A DNA stretch of 64,000 nucleotides from Magnetococcales bacterium WMHbinv6 (GCA_002753135.1 PDZV01000011.1:34563-98562), one strand, 5' to 3'. Positions 9,118-17,149 are shown, numbered from the stretch's first letter. Numbers and translations: made by a program. The notes: generated by a model from the sequence alone, not told the origin.

Positions 9118-9191
9118 CGCGTTGTCGCGCGCGCCCGGCGACGGGACGGCTGGCGGAGCGCCGGCACGCGCAGGGCGGGCACGACAACGCG
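9118..9191. repeat. hairpin downstream of DGR variable region A
   Basis: A 10-bp perfect inverted repeat, CGCGTTGTCG (9118-9127) and CGACAACGCG (9182-9191), encloses 54 GC-rich bases. It starts 18 nt after the stop codon. The enclosed segment (CCGGCGACGGG, CTGGCGGAGCGCCG, CACGCGCAGGGCG) is conserved with 61154-61209. Position and form match the 3' hairpin or cruciform that DGR targets need for retrohoming. It could also act as a transcription terminator, but no U-tract follows. Confidence 0.75.
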
Positions 9192-9213
9192 CAGGGTGGG
9201 TTGGTCGGCCTGG

Positions 9214-9900
9214 CTATGGTTTCAACTGCCAAAAAAAGTGATACAACGTTGCCAGTTGCTTAAAATCCGCCTGCAGGGTGGTGGCCAGTTGGGGTTGGAA
9301 GAGGGTGGGGGTTACGGGTTCCTGGCGGCTCAGGTGCAGGGTTTTGCGTTGGTGCCAGGTGGTCAGGCGGGGGTCGAGGTTGGCTGTGCGTGGTTTTTGG
9401 TACATCTCTCCCTGCACGGTGAAACGGCCCGGTTGTGGCGGGGCGATGAGCTGTAAAAAGCCTGTCGGGTCGGCCTCGATACGCCGCCGGAAACGGTCCA
9501 TGGTCTCGCGGCTGGGGGCGTAAAAGCCCATGCCGTAACGGGCGTGGTCGGTGCCGAGGCCGAAATAATAGGCGGGGGCATCCTGCCACTGCTTGTTGGG
9601 ACGCTTGAAGGTCAGCCACAGGCGCGGGCGGTAGGGGGATTTATCCTGCGAGAAACGAACATCACGATAAATGCGCGATACCGTCTTGCCAATGGCCGGG
9701 CGTACCTCAAACGCCGGGTCGATGGCCAGCATCGCCGCACTCAAGACCTCCACCAGATCCAACATCGGCTCCAGCAGGTCGCGTTGATAGTGATCCCGGT
9801 TGGCCTCAAACCACGGTTTGTTGTTGTTCTGCTCCAGGTTGCAGAGAAAGGCGAACGTTTCTGGCCGAAAACCGGCAAAAGAGGGGGTGTTGTGGGCCAT
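9214..9900 (-). CDS. DUF2461 family protein
   Basis: 228 residues. FRPETFAFLCNLEQNNNKPWFEANRDHYQRDLLEPM is the hallmark N-terminus of the DUF2461 (TIGR02453) family, followed by SRIYRDVRFSQDKSPYR and PAYYFGLGTDHARYGMGFYAPSRE. The family is widespread and its biochemical role is not established. The gene points toward locus 1 and ends about 23 nt beyond the DGR-type hairpin. Start ATG 9900 gives full family length. It is probably transcribed with, or just after, the methyltransferase at 9916-10539 (15 nt apart). Confidence 0.88.
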   Translation of the reverse strand: MAHNTPSFAGFRPETFAFLCNLEQNNNKPWFEANRDHYQRDLLEPMLDLVEVLSAAMLAIDPAFEVRPAIGKTVSRIYRDVRFSQDKSPYRPRLWLTFKRPNKQWQDAPAYYFGLGTDHARYGMGFYAPSRETMDRFRRRIEADPTGFLQLIAPPQPGRFTVQGEMYQKPRTANLDPRLTTWHQRKTLHLSRQEPVTPTLFQPQLATTLQADFKQLATLYHFFWQLKP

Positions 9901-9915
9901 GGCAAACCTTTTTGT

Positions 9916-10539
9916 TTACGCCAGAGGAGGTTGGGCGCTTAGCCAATAATGACACCCCTGCAGCCGGGCACCGCTCCGCTGCAGCCGCCAGCCACGGGCC
10001 AGCAGCATGCCGGTGAGTGTTGCCGGCAGCAGACGTTCCGCCTCCGGCGGACCGGCCTGCCGCCCCGGCTCCCGCTCCGGACAGGGGGCAATCGGGCCCC
10101 AATCCAGTACGGTCAACAGGCCGTCACGGCGCAACAGACGGCCAATCTCCTGCAAGGCATCGGCTACCGCCACCTCGTGCAGGGTGAAGGCAACAAAAAC
10201 CGCGTCACAACAGCCATCCGGCAAGCCGGTCGCCGTCAAATCAGCCAGCTGCAGGCGCAGTCGGGGCTGCGCCGGGAAACGCTCGCGCAACAGGGCCAAC
10301 ATGCTCTCCTGCAACTCCACCCCAATCACCTGCCCGCCCTCACCCACCGCCTGCAACAAAGCAGCGGTAAAAAAACCGACCCCACAGCCCAAATCGGCCA
10401 CCTGCATCCCCTCGCGAATCCCCATCTCCTGCAGCAGGGGCAGAGGATCATCGATCAGGCGTCGCCGTGGATCGAGCAGATTGGCCGCCTTGGCCGGATC
10501 AAAACGGTGGTGAGGCTGATGGTCGTGCGGATGGTTCAT
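9916..10539 (-). CDS. class I SAM-dependent methyltransferase
   Basis: 207 residues. The SAM-binding motif VADLGCGVGFFTAALL is followed by the acidic motif VIGVELQ and by DAVFVAFTLHEV, a UbiE/MenG-like layout of methyltransferase domain 11. The N-terminus is His-rich and carries the FDPAKAANLLDPRRR segment common in short methyltransferases of anaerobes and microaerophiles. ATG at 10539 (MNHPHDH) was preferred over a TTG seven codons upstream because a GGGGA site is correctly spaced. The substrate is unknown. Confidence 0.85.
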   Translation of the reverse strand: MNHPHDHQPHHRFDPAKAANLLDPRRRLIDDPLPLLQEMGIREGMQVADLGCGVGFFTAALLQAVGEGGQVIGVELQESMLALLRERFPAQPRLRLQLADLTATGLPDGCCDAVFVAFTLHEVAVADALQEIGRLLRRDGLLTVLDWGPIAPCPEREPGRQAGPPEAERLLPATLTGMLLARGWRLQRSGARLQGCHYWLSAQPPLA

Positions 10540-10623
10540 GGCAAAAATTCCCCAGGGCAAAAAGGTGTCGTGGTCAAATCATCGGCAAGTGAGCCTGCCA
10601 TGGCAAGGGTTCACCGCACACCC

Positions 10624-11397
10624 CTAACGCAACAACGATTTCAGGCGCAACAAATCGCCATCCAGGGCCGGATGACCATGCCACCATTGATCGTCCGGCG
10701 ATTGATGGCCCACCCCCAAGCGCACGTTGGCCAAATGTTGATCGCGCATTTGTTGCCAGAGGGCACGGGCCTGCGGCATGGCAGCGGGTTCACTGGTTGC
10801 GATGCGCGCGACCACCTCCGCCCCTTCGCGCAGCTTCATTCGTCCGATTTCCACCATCCGGTCGCCGCTCTGAAACCAGGTGGTGACCAAACGGGGCGAA
10901 TGGCAGTCGCGGCAGGGCTCCTCGCGCCGTTCGGCCTGATTCGCCGTCGGTTCGGCGCACCCCTCCCTGGGCAGCAGCGGCAGAATTTCCCGGCCTGTCT
11001 GGTGGTTGCCTCGGTGCATATGGCAATAGGCACAGCCGGGGGCACGATAGTTGCCATCGGCAAGCGGTTGATCGTAACGGTTTTCCGGCTCGGCCAGCGT
11101 GGCAATTACCCCATGTTTGGAAAGAAGATAGCTGCTGGCCTGGCGCTGGTGGCAGGTGGTGCAGGTGGCGTCGCGTCGGGCACGGGCGGCCATCTGCCCG
11201 TTGTGGCTGTTGCCGTGACAGCTGCGACAATCCAGATCCGGCAGATTGTGCGCGCTCTGTTGCCAGGCCTGCCAGAGCGTGTGATCCCGCTCGCGGTGGC
11301 AGTCGCCACAGTCGGTGGTGGCGGGCTCCGTAGCCCAGGCGCTGCTGCTCGACAGGAGCGCCAGCCACAGGAGCATCACCCAACGCCAACCATTCAT
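10624..11397 (-). CDS. periplasmic pentaheme cytochrome c, shortened paralogue of the octaheme protein
   Basis: 257 residues with a Sec signal (hydrophobic LLWLALLSSSSAWA). Five CXXCH sites: 30-34, 57-61, 79-83, 122-126, 162-166. The segment LADGNYRAPGCAYCHMHRGNHQ matches LRKGNYPAPSCAYCHMKDGKHQ around heme 7 of the octaheme protein at 13325-14644. Hemes 1-3 and 7-8 appear to be retained and 4-6 missing; in the HAO family heme 4 is the catalytic one, so this protein is probably an electron carrier. Its start overlaps the J-domain gene by 4 nt. The gene ends before the methyltransferase of the same strand. Confidence 0.85.
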   Translation of the reverse strand: MNGWRWVMLLWLALLSSSSAWATEPATTDCGDCHRERDHTLWQAWQQSAHNLPDLDCRSCHGNSHNGQMAARARRDATCTTCHQRQASSYLLSKHGVIATLAEPENRYDQPLADGNYRAPGCAYCHMHRGNHQTGREILPLLPREGCAEPTANQAERREEPCRDCHSPRLVTTWFQSGDRMVEIGRMKLREGAEVVARIATSEPAAMPQARALWQQMRDQHLANVRLGVGHQSPDDQWWHGHPALDGDLLRLKSLLR

Positions 11398-11759
11398 CGG
11401 CCTCTCCTGACCTGTGGACGCGGCGTGTTGGCCAGCGGATCCTGCTTGTCGCTACTCCAGACCGGATCCTGGCCAAAACGGTTGAACCACCACTCTTCCG
11501 GCGAAAGATATTTTTCCACCTCCTCAACCCGGAACGAATAGCGGTAATGGGCGCAGTAGTCGCGCAGCAGTTTGGCCGCAGCCAGCAGCTCGCGGGTCAT
11601 CTCCTCGCACCGTTCCAGCTCATCGCGGCAGGTGTCTGGATGCCATTTTTTCAACAACGTTTTGGCCTGGCTGTTGATCTGCTCCAGAGTTGCCTCCTCG
11701 GCAAGGCCGAGCAGTTCGCGGGCGGCGGTGATGCGGGCATACAGACCGGGTTTGGCCAT
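11394..11759 (-). CDS. small J-domain (DnaJ-like) protein
   Basis: 121 residues. The N-terminus ITAARELLGLAEEATLEQINSQAKTLLKKWHPDTC is a J domain with the diagnostic HPD triad, which stimulates Hsp70 ATPase activity. The remainder (YRYSFRVEEVEKYLSPEEWWFNRFGQDPVW) has no zinc-finger or C-terminal DnaJ substrate domain. It sits between the pentaheme cytochrome gene (4-nt overlap) and the TVP38-rhodanese gene. The position suggests help with maturation or handling of the redox proteins of this group, which is inference. J-domain proteins of this size occur in sulfur-oxidation and magnetosome gene sets. Confidence 0.85.
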   Translation of the reverse strand: MAKPGLYARITAARELLGLAEEATLEQINSQAKTLLKKWHPDTCRDELERCEEMTRELLAAAKLLRDYCAHYRYSFRVEEVEKYLSPEEWWFNRFGQDPVWSSDKQDPLANTPRPQVRRGR

Positions 11760-11764
11760 CGCTT

Positions 11765-12772
11765 TTATCTTTCTACCGGAAAGAGTTGTTGACGCCAGGC
11801 TTTCATGCCTCCACGCACCAGAATGGTCGGGCCGATACCCAAGGCATCGAGACGGCGTACCGCCTCACCAGAACGGCGGTCGGTGTGGCAGATGATCGCC
11901 AAGGGTCGCGGCATGGCACACACCTCCTCCAGCCGCTGTTCCAGTTCCGGCAGGGGAATGTTGCAGGCACCGGGTACATGGCCGTTGTCGCCATAAAAAT
12001 CGGCAGCATCGCGCACATCCAGCAGGGTCAAGGCCTCGCCGCTCTGCAATCGTTCGCGCAGGGCGGTGATGGAGAGTTCCTGCTGCTTTTGCCGGGCCTT
12101 TTGCAACCAGCGCGGCAACAACAGCACGATGGCCAACAAACCACCCGCCCACAAGGCGGCCCGCACGCTGTCGGCACTGCCTGCCGCAGCCTCCTTGCCG
12201 GCATAGCCCAGCCAGGCATAGGCCAAGCCGCCGGGGGCCATGCAGAGGAAGGAGGTGAGCAGATAATGATCAAAGCGGATACGGGTCAAGCCCAGAGCAT
12301 AGTTGAGCAAATTGAAGGGAAACAACGGCACCAGACGCACAAAGGCGACAAAACGCCAACCTTCCGTTTCCACCCCCTGCAGCAGACGGGCCAGCATCCC
12401 CTTGGCTTGCCGGGCCACCCAGGCAGCGGCCAGATAGCGGGCAAGCAAAAAGGCGATGCCTGCGCCAATGGTGGCCCCGCTCAGACAGAGCAGCCCCCCC
12501 AGCCATGGTCCAAACAACGCCCCCCCGGCCAGGGTCAGCAACGAACCGGGCAAAAACAACACCGTCGAGAGAATATACAACCCCATGAACAGCAGCATGC
12601 CCAACACACCCCACGCCTCCACCTCTGCCGCCCACCGTTGCGGATCAAACCACTCCCGGTAACGATAGGCCAACAGCACACCCGCGCCAAGCAACAGAAT
12701 CAGCAACCAGCGGGTACGGTTTGAGGAGGAGATGGAGGTCAACGAGGCTTCGCTGCCAAGTGGTGTGGTCAT
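11765..12772 (-). CDS. TVP38/TMEM64 (DedA-like) membrane protein fused to rhodanese domain
   Basis: 335 residues. The N-terminal part has several membrane segments (WLLILLLGAGVLLAYRY, GMLLFMGLYILSTVLFLPG) and the SNARE-associated/DedA signature LPGSLLTLAGGALFGPWLGG...GATIGAGIAFLLARY, then FVRLVPLFPFNLLNYALGLTRI. The cytoplasmic C-terminal rhodanese domain begins LLDVRDAADFYGDNGHVPGACNIP and has an active-site loop CHTDRRSG, so the catalytic Cys is present. Fusions of this type are thought to couple membrane transport to sulfur-transfer chemistry; the substrate is unknown. It lies 15 nt from the DsrE-like gene and near multiheme cytochromes. Confidence 0.88.
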   Translation of the reverse strand: MTTPLGSEASLTSISSSNRTRWLLILLLGAGVLLAYRYREWFDPQRWAAEVEAWGVLGMLLFMGLYILSTVLFLPGSLLTLAGGALFGPWLGGLLCLSGATIGAGIAFLLARYLAAAWVARQAKGMLARLLQGVETEGWRFVAFVRLVPLFPFNLLNYALGLTRIRFDHYLLTSFLCMAPGGLAYAWLGYAGKEAAAGSADSVRAALWAGGLLAIVLLLPRWLQKARQKQQELSITALRERLQSGEALTLLDVRDAADFYGDNGHVPGACNIPLPELEQRLEEVCAMPRPLAIICHTDRRSGEAVRRLDALGIGPTILVRGGMKAWRQQLFPVER

Positions 12773-12787
12773 GGCTCTTCTCCCGAC

Positions 12788-13297
12788 TCAATAAATGGGT
12801 ATGGCGGCATAGCCTTGGGCATGATAGCCGGTCAGGGAGACAAAGGTGTTGCCGACCACCTTGATGCCAGGCAAAACGGTGCCGTTATCCACCCCGAACA
12901 GCCCGGTGGCCAAACCGCAAACTTCCATCCGAACACCGGGTCTCTTTTGCAACTCGGCGATCAGCAGCGCAATTTCGTCCAGGAACGGATGTTGATCGAT
13001 AGGAAAAGAGTCCTGGTTTTTGGAGACCAGTTTGACCGCTTTGCCACGAAAGGCCAACACCATCTCCGGCTTGACCTGCTGCCGTTGCAGATCGGCATGG
13101 GTCTGGGTAATCACCTTGAGGTAAAGGGGCAACATGTGTGGATTGGCCATATTGATGTCAAAGACCACTTTGCCGACCGTAACACCCTGTAAGGCGTCGG
13201 CATCATTCACGGTGCCCTGCGGCGATGAGGCCATGGCCGCAGCTGTCGCCAATAACAATGTCATGCCCACGATACTGATTGCAAACCACTGTTTCAT
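12788..13297 (-). CDS. secreted DsrE-family protein
   Basis: 169 residues with a clear signal peptide (MKQWFAISIVGMTLLLATAAAMA). The mature part shows the DsrE/DsrF-like fold pattern: KVVFDINMANPHMLPLYLKVI, VLAFRGKAVKLV, IALLIAELQKRPGVRMEVCGLA and a C-terminal GIKVVGNTFVSLTGYHAQGYAAIPIY. One conserved-type Cys (EVCG) lies where the family keeps its sulfur-carrying Cys. Export to the periplasm sets it apart from the cytoplasmic DsrEFH complex. It sits between the octaheme cytochrome and the TVP38-rhodanese gene, hinting at sulfur or persulfide handling alongside the respiratory proteins. Confidence 0.8.
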   Translation of the reverse strand: MKQWFAISIVGMTLLLATAAAMASSPQGTVNDADALQGVTVGKVVFDINMANPHMLPLYLKVITQTHADLQRQQVKPEMVLAFRGKAVKLVSKNQDSFPIDQHPFLDEIALLIAELQKRPGVRMEVCGLATGLFGVDNGTVLPGIKVVGNTFVSLTGYHAQGYAAIPIY

Positions 13298-13324
13298 TGT
13301 CTCTCCTTTTACAAAATTGTTTGA

Positions 13325-14644
13325 TTATTGGTGATCCCGATTGTACTCCGTATACTCCCCCTGCTGCCACAGTGACGGGCGATCATGAACTTTTTTTGGG
13401 GTAAGGCGCAGTTGTTCGGCCTGGGCGGCGATGGCGGCGGCTTCCCTTTCCATCTGTTGATGCCGCTTTTGGCTCATCTCGCTGGCACCGTGTGCCATCC
13501 CTTTGTAGGCTGCCAGGTTGGTGAAATACCACAGCTCAAAATAGTCCCGTTCGATGGCGCTGACGTTGTAAAAGGCGGAGGCCTGCCCTTCATAAAAGCC
13601 GATCCGTTCCCGTGGCCACCATTTGCCCAGCCAATCCATGGGGTAGGGGGGGCGTTCTTTGGCGGCAGGGGTAAACAGACCGTCGCCACGCAATCCTTTG
13701 AGCAGTCGTTCCACCGCATAGAGTTTTTGCCAGGCGCTCTGTCGTTCTGCATCCAAGTTGCGGAAAAAGTCGCGGGCCACCTCCTCTGGATGGCAATCGG
13801 CACAGGTGGCCAGCCATCGTTTGCGTTTGATTGCATTTTCGGCGCTGTGCGGGTTGACTTCGCGGATGCCAAATTTCCACACCGCCTTGTCGGCCACCTG
13901 GTGCTTGCCATCCTTCATATGGCAATAGGCACAGCTTGGCGCGGGATAATTGCCCTTGCGCAACGGTTGACGCCAATCCCAGCGCTGCCCCTCTTGCTGA
14001 TAGAGGCGGCCATGTGCGCTGGCGGCATAGGCCTGGTCATCGGGATGGGGTGGGCCGCTATGGCAGGTGATGCAGGCTTCCGGACGCCGGGCCTCGGCGG
14101 CGTCGAAACGATGTCGGGTGTGGCAAGAGTCACATTTGCTGGCTACCGAATGGCATTGCAGGCAGGCGGTCACCTCCGCTTTCGGTTTGTCGGCAAAATG
14201 TTTGCTGTCCACCGCCCGCTGCATGGCCAGCGCATGGCTGGGAAAGCCGTATTTTTTCTCCTCTTCCATCTCTGCCACCCGTTGCGGATGACAACCGCCG
14301 CAGATTTGCGGACCCGGCAGGGAGAGATTTTGATGATCGTCGCCGTGGCAGGCGGGGCACCCTACCGGTTGTGCTGCCTGCGCGTGCCGACTGGCCTGCC
14401 AATCCTTGACAATGCCGGGGGTGAGCGCTTTATGGCACGCCAGGCAGTCATCAGCCGTATACACACCGCTCATGCGCTCCTTTTCCGGGCGGTGCATGGT
14501 TTCCGGATCCCAATATTCGTGCATGGCATCGGGTTGCCACTGATCGGCAAACTCGCCGACCCCCTGTTGCGGCAGCGCCAGAGCGGCCCACAAAAGCGGA
14601 GAGCCGAGCAAACAGGTTACCAGGAGAGTGATGGCAAGCCGCAT
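13325..14644 (-). CDS. octaheme cytochrome c of the hydroxylamine oxidoreductase (HAO) family
   Basis: 439 residues with a signal peptide. Eight CXXCH sites: 67-71, 96-100, 115-119, 161-165, 171-175, 191-195, 238-242, 281-285; the close 4-5 pair and wide 6-7 spacing fit HAO. The C-terminal helical part (ERDYFELWYFTNLAAYKGMAHGASEM) is the family's trimerisation region. Non-nitrifier HAOs usually act as nitrite or hydroxylamine reductases; whether the tyrosine that cross-links the P460 heme is present cannot be judged here. The start overlaps the NapH-like ferredoxin gene by 28 nt, indicating tight co-expression and a likely electron partner in the membrane. Confidence 0.88.
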   Translation of the reverse strand: MRLAITLLVTCLLGSPLLWAALALPQQGVGEFADQWQPDAMHEYWDPETMHRPEKERMSGVYTADDCLACHKALTPGIVKDWQASRHAQAAQPVGCPACHGDDHQNLSLPGPQICGGCHPQRVAEMEEEKKYGFPSHALAMQRAVDSKHFADKPKAEVTACLQCHSVASKCDSCHTRHRFDAAEARRPEACITCHSGPPHPDDQAYAASAHGRLYQQEGQRWDWRQPLRKGNYPAPSCAYCHMKDGKHQVADKAVWKFGIREVNPHSAENAIKRKRWLATCADCHPEEVARDFFRNLDAERQSAWQKLYAVERLLKGLRGDGLFTPAAKERPPYPMDWLGKWWPRERIGFYEGQASAFYNVSAIERDYFELWYFTNLAAYKGMAHGASEMSQKRHQQMEREAAAIAAQAEQLRLTPKKVHDRPSLWQQGEYTEYNRDHQ

Positions 14645-15783
14645 AGTGCCCCCAATCGTGCCGGAAGTTCGTGAATGGTACCCACCTGGCTGGAATAGTA
14701 GATGGCAGCGGCCAAAAGCAGCACCAGCAACGCCAGGCTGGCGAGCAGACCCCGCCGGTAGGCGGGGCGATGGCGATCCGCTTTATGCAACAGATGGTGC
14801 CGATCCTGGCGCAAGCCGGGACGCAGCAGGTTGCGCAGATCGTGCAGGGCCAGGCTGTTGGTCGGGCAGGCGGTGATGCAGCGACCACACCCCATGCACT
14901 CGGTGCTGTCGACCCGTCCCTGGTTGGCCGCACCCATTTGCCAGACCGGAATATTCATGTCGCAGACTTTGACGCATTTGCCGCACTGGATACATTTATC
15001 TGCCTGATAATCGATGCGGAAGAGCCCCACCTTGTTGAGCAGTCCGAAGGTGGCCCCAAAGGGGCAAAGAAAGCGGCAGTAGCCCCGGTTGCCGATCCAG
15101 GGGGAGAGCAGAAAGGTGATAAAGTAGGGCACTCCCACCACCAGGGCAAAAAAGCCCAGATAGCTGCTGGTCAAATTGTCGGCGGGACGGGTCATGGCCC
15201 ACATGGCCCCCAGATAGAGAACAAACCAGATCCATTTCAAGTGGCGCCAGCGCCAGGCCCACGCACTGCGCGGTACATGGTCGGCGTGGCGGAACGGAAA
15301 ACCCACCACCTCACGAATGGCGACACAGGGGCAGTTCCAGCCGCAGATGATCCGTCGGCCAAAGAGCAGCACGCCGAGCAGAACCAGAAAAAAGGTGAGG
15401 GTTCCCGGCGTGTGCAGCGAAGGAAAGGCAGGCAATCCGGCCAGATAGCCAATATAGGGTTCGATGAAGGGAAAGCCCCAGGGGATCAACCACCACAACA
15501 CGGTGACGTTGGCCACCAGAATGATCAACCGTTTGCGGGTATGGGCATTTTTTTCGGCGCGGATGCGCCAGAGGCCAAAAAGGAGAATGATCACCTCTTC
15601 GGTGTAGCGATTCAGCCACAAGGGCGAGCCAAACTGAAAAAACCAGGCCTCATTAAGCCAGCCGAGAAAAGCCCAGGTGAAAGCCAGCAAGGAGAGTGCC
15701 TTGACCCACCAGGCGTAGCGTCCGGCTTGCGAACGTTGCTGGTTGGCGGGCATCAGGCGGATTGGTATCACTTTGGCTGTCAT
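14617..15783 (-). CDS. NapH/MauN-like polyferredoxin membrane protein
   Basis: 388 residues. Multiple membrane helices (WVKALSLLAFTWAFLGWL, LIILVANVTVLWWLIPWG, TFFLVLLGVLLFG) are followed by the NapH-type motifs CGWNCPC and CRFLCPFG. Two cytoplasmic 4Fe-4S clusters follow, in CIQCGKCVKVCDMNIP and CMGCGRCITACPTNSL, and a last membrane helix (LLASLALLVLLLAAAIYY). It should pass electrons across the membrane to the periplasmic cytochromes encoded downstream. ATG 15783 has AAGGA at good spacing; the TTG six codons upstream is a poorer start. Confidence 0.87.
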   Translation of the reverse strand: MTAKVIPIRLMPANQQRSQAGRYAWWVKALSLLAFTWAFLGWLNEAWFFQFGSPLWLNRYTEEVIILLFGLWRIRAEKNAHTRKRLIILVANVTVLWWLIPWGFPFIEPYIGYLAGLPAFPSLHTPGTLTFFLVLLGVLLFGRRIICGWNCPCVAIREVVGFPFRHADHVPRSAWAWRWRHLKWIWFVLYLGAMWAMTRPADNLTSSYLGFFALVVGVPYFITFLLSPWIGNRGYCRFLCPFGATFGLLNKVGLFRIDYQADKCIQCGKCVKVCDMNIPVWQMGAANQGRVDSTECMGCGRCITACPTNSLALHDLRNLLRPGLRQDRHHLLHKADRHRPAYRRGLLASLALLVLLLAAAIYYSSQVGTIHELPARLGALCGLPSLSW

Positions 15784-15825
15784 CGCAGTTTCCTTGAACA
15801 ACCCTGACAGGGGTAGCGGAGCAGC

Positions 15826-16647
15826 CTACCAGCGGTGGTTGAGGGGATAGTGATCCCTTTTGCTCTCTACAGGCATCCATAACAGAGCCCGCAACGGTTG
15901 ACAAAGTTCCTTTTCTCGAGGCTGGCGCAGGCCGATTTGCATGCTGTCGTGACCGGCGATTGGTTGCGGACAGTAGCTGCCAAAGAGTCGATCCCAGCAG
16001 GAGAGGTTGAAACCAAAATTACTGTTGGTTTCCGCCGCCAGTACCGAGTGATGTACCCGGTGCATGTCGGGGGTGACCAGCAGCCAGCGCACAACCTGAT
16101 CCCATTTTTCGGGAATATGCAGGTTGCCATGGTTAAACATGGCCATGGCGTTGAGCACTGTTTCAAAGATCAACACCGCCGTGGCCGGTGCGCCGATTAC
16201 CTGAATGGCGGCCAGTTTGATGCCCATGGAGAGGATAATTTCCAACGGATGAAAACGCAAACCGCTGCTCACGTCCAGATCCAGATCGGCATGGTGTACC
16301 CGATGCAGCCGCCAGAGCAGCGGCAGGGCATGGAACAGCACATGCTGCAGATAGATGACCAAATCGAGCAGCACAACCGCCAGCAGCAGCCGCAGCCACT
16401 CCGCACCTGACCACAGGTTGAGCACTCCCCATCCCCGCTGTTCGCCAATGGTGGCCCAGCCGACCGCCGTGATTGGCACCAGCAGGCGCAGCAACACGGT
16501 ATTGATCAACACCAAAGCGAGATTGGCTGGCCAGCGTTGGGCACGCGGCAAGCTGCGTTGCCGACGGGGTGCCCAACTCTCAGCCAGCGCGACGATGATC
16601 AATACCCCCAGAAAAAGGGTCAAGCGGAGCGTTGCTTCCTGTTCCAT
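15826..16647 (-). CDS. sterol desaturase/fatty acid hydroxylase superfamily membrane protein
   Basis: 273 residues. Hydrophobic N-terminal half, then the di-iron histidine boxes HVLFH, HRVHH and a second HRVHH (in TPDMHRVHHSV). Between them lie FRFHPLE-type (LRFHPLEIILS) and FNHGNLHIP segments typical of the superfamily. It should be an oxygen-dependent hydroxylase or desaturase of a membrane lipid; the exact lipid is unknown. ATG 16647 (MEQEATLRL) has GAGGAG seven bases upstream. A perfect 28-bp palindrome begins 26 bp upstream of the start and may control it. Confidence 0.87.
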   Translation of the reverse strand: MEQEATLRLTLFLGVLIIVALAESWAPRRQRSLPRAQRWPANLALVLINTVLLRLLVPITAVGWATIGEQRGWGVLNLWSGAEWLRLLLAVVLLDLVIYLQHVLFHALPLLWRLHRVHHADLDLDVSSGLRFHPLEIILSMGIKLAAIQVIGAPATAVLIFETVLNAMAMFNHGNLHIPEKWDQVVRWLLVTPDMHRVHHSVLAAETNSNFGFNLSCWDRLFGSYCPQPIAGHDSMQIGLRQPREKELCQPLRALLWMPVESKRDHYPLNHRW

Positions 16648-16672
16648 GCGCATTCTCCTCGGCCACATTTTG

Positions 16673-16700
16673 TACAATTCAACCATCTGGTTGAATTGTA
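16673..16700. promoter_or_regulatory. 28-bp perfect palindrome, probable operator
   Basis: TACAATTCAACCA (16673-16685), TC spacer, TGGTTGAATTGTA (16688-16700): 13-bp arms with no mismatch. It lies 26 bp upstream of the leftward hydroxylase gene and 133 bp before the rightward regulator gene. The lack of a T-tract and the location between divergent starts favour a dimeric repressor site over a terminator. Confidence 0.6.
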
Positions 16701-16795
16701 TTCAATCATATCTGTGATTTCCTGTCAAGCGCTTATTATCGCTGATCTGCTGTTTGGCAAGTACACAGAAAAAACTTGCCCATTGACTGCTCTCA

Positions 16796-16825
16796 ATATA
16801 CCATACCCCCCTATTGTATATAAGG
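16796..16825 (+). promoter_or_regulatory. probable CsoR/RcnR-type operator and ribosome site for dmeR-like gene
   Basis: The ATACCCCCCTAT core at 16803-16814 is a C/G tract with AT flanks, the general shape of RcnR-family operators. A TATACC element (16797-16802) with TTGCCC 15 nt upstream could be the promoter. AAGGAGG follows at about 16822, just before ATG 16833. Autoregulation by the adjacent gene is inferred. Confidence 0.45.
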
Positions 16826-16832
16826 AGGAGCA

Positions 16833-17111
16833 ATGAGTCATACCATTCGCGATAAAACAAAATTGTTGGCCCGCGTGCGGCGTATTCGTGGCCAGGTGGA
16901 GGCCTTGGAACGGGCCCTGGAGGCGGAAAAAGGGTGTGGGGAAGTTTTACACCAGATTGCCGCCATCCGGGGTGCGACCAATGGCTTGATGTCGGTGGTG
17001 GTGGAGGATCATGTGCGGACCCATATCGTTGATCCCGCCATTTCCTCCGAGGCAGAACGGTTGCAGGGGGCGGAAGCACTCATCGAGGTGCTGCGTACCT
17101 ATTTGAAATAG
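16833..17111 (+). CDS. CsoR/RcnR/FrmR-family metal-responsive repressor
   Basis: 92 residues, all helical. It matches the DUF156 family: KLLARVRRIRGQVEALERAL, then GCGEVLHQIAAIRGATNGLMSVVVEDHVRTHI. C35 with H60 and H64 positions (approximate) fits a Cys/His metal or aldehyde sensor of the RcnR/FrmR branch rather than a copper CsoR. It precedes a DmeF-like exporter by 38 nt, the arrangement of the dmeRF operons that answer cobalt and nickel. It probably represses itself and dmeF through the G-tract site just upstream. Confidence 0.88.
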   Translation: MSHTIRDKTKLLARVRRIRGQVEALERALEAEKGCGEVLHQIAAIRGATNGLMSVVVEDHVRTHIVDPAISSEAERLQGAEALIEVLRTYLK

Positions 17112-17149
17112 GACGAGTTATTCATCCACCAATCAGGGAGGAAAAAGAG

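Noticed and set aside
9118..9191. Hairpin as an intrinsic terminator
   Set aside because: No U-tract follows and the same structure with compensatory bases appears after the other variable region; DGR 3' element is preferred, though a terminator role is not excluded.
9949..11541. Long rightward frame opposite the methyltransferase and pentaheme cytochrome genes
   Set aside because: Residue composition (Gln, Arg, Gly, Pro rich) and lack of motifs mark it as an antisense shadow of real leftward genes.
13385..14674. 429-codon rightward frame opposite the octaheme cytochrome
   Set aside because: The leftward frame has eight CXXCH sites and a signal peptide; the rightward frame has no recognisable family.
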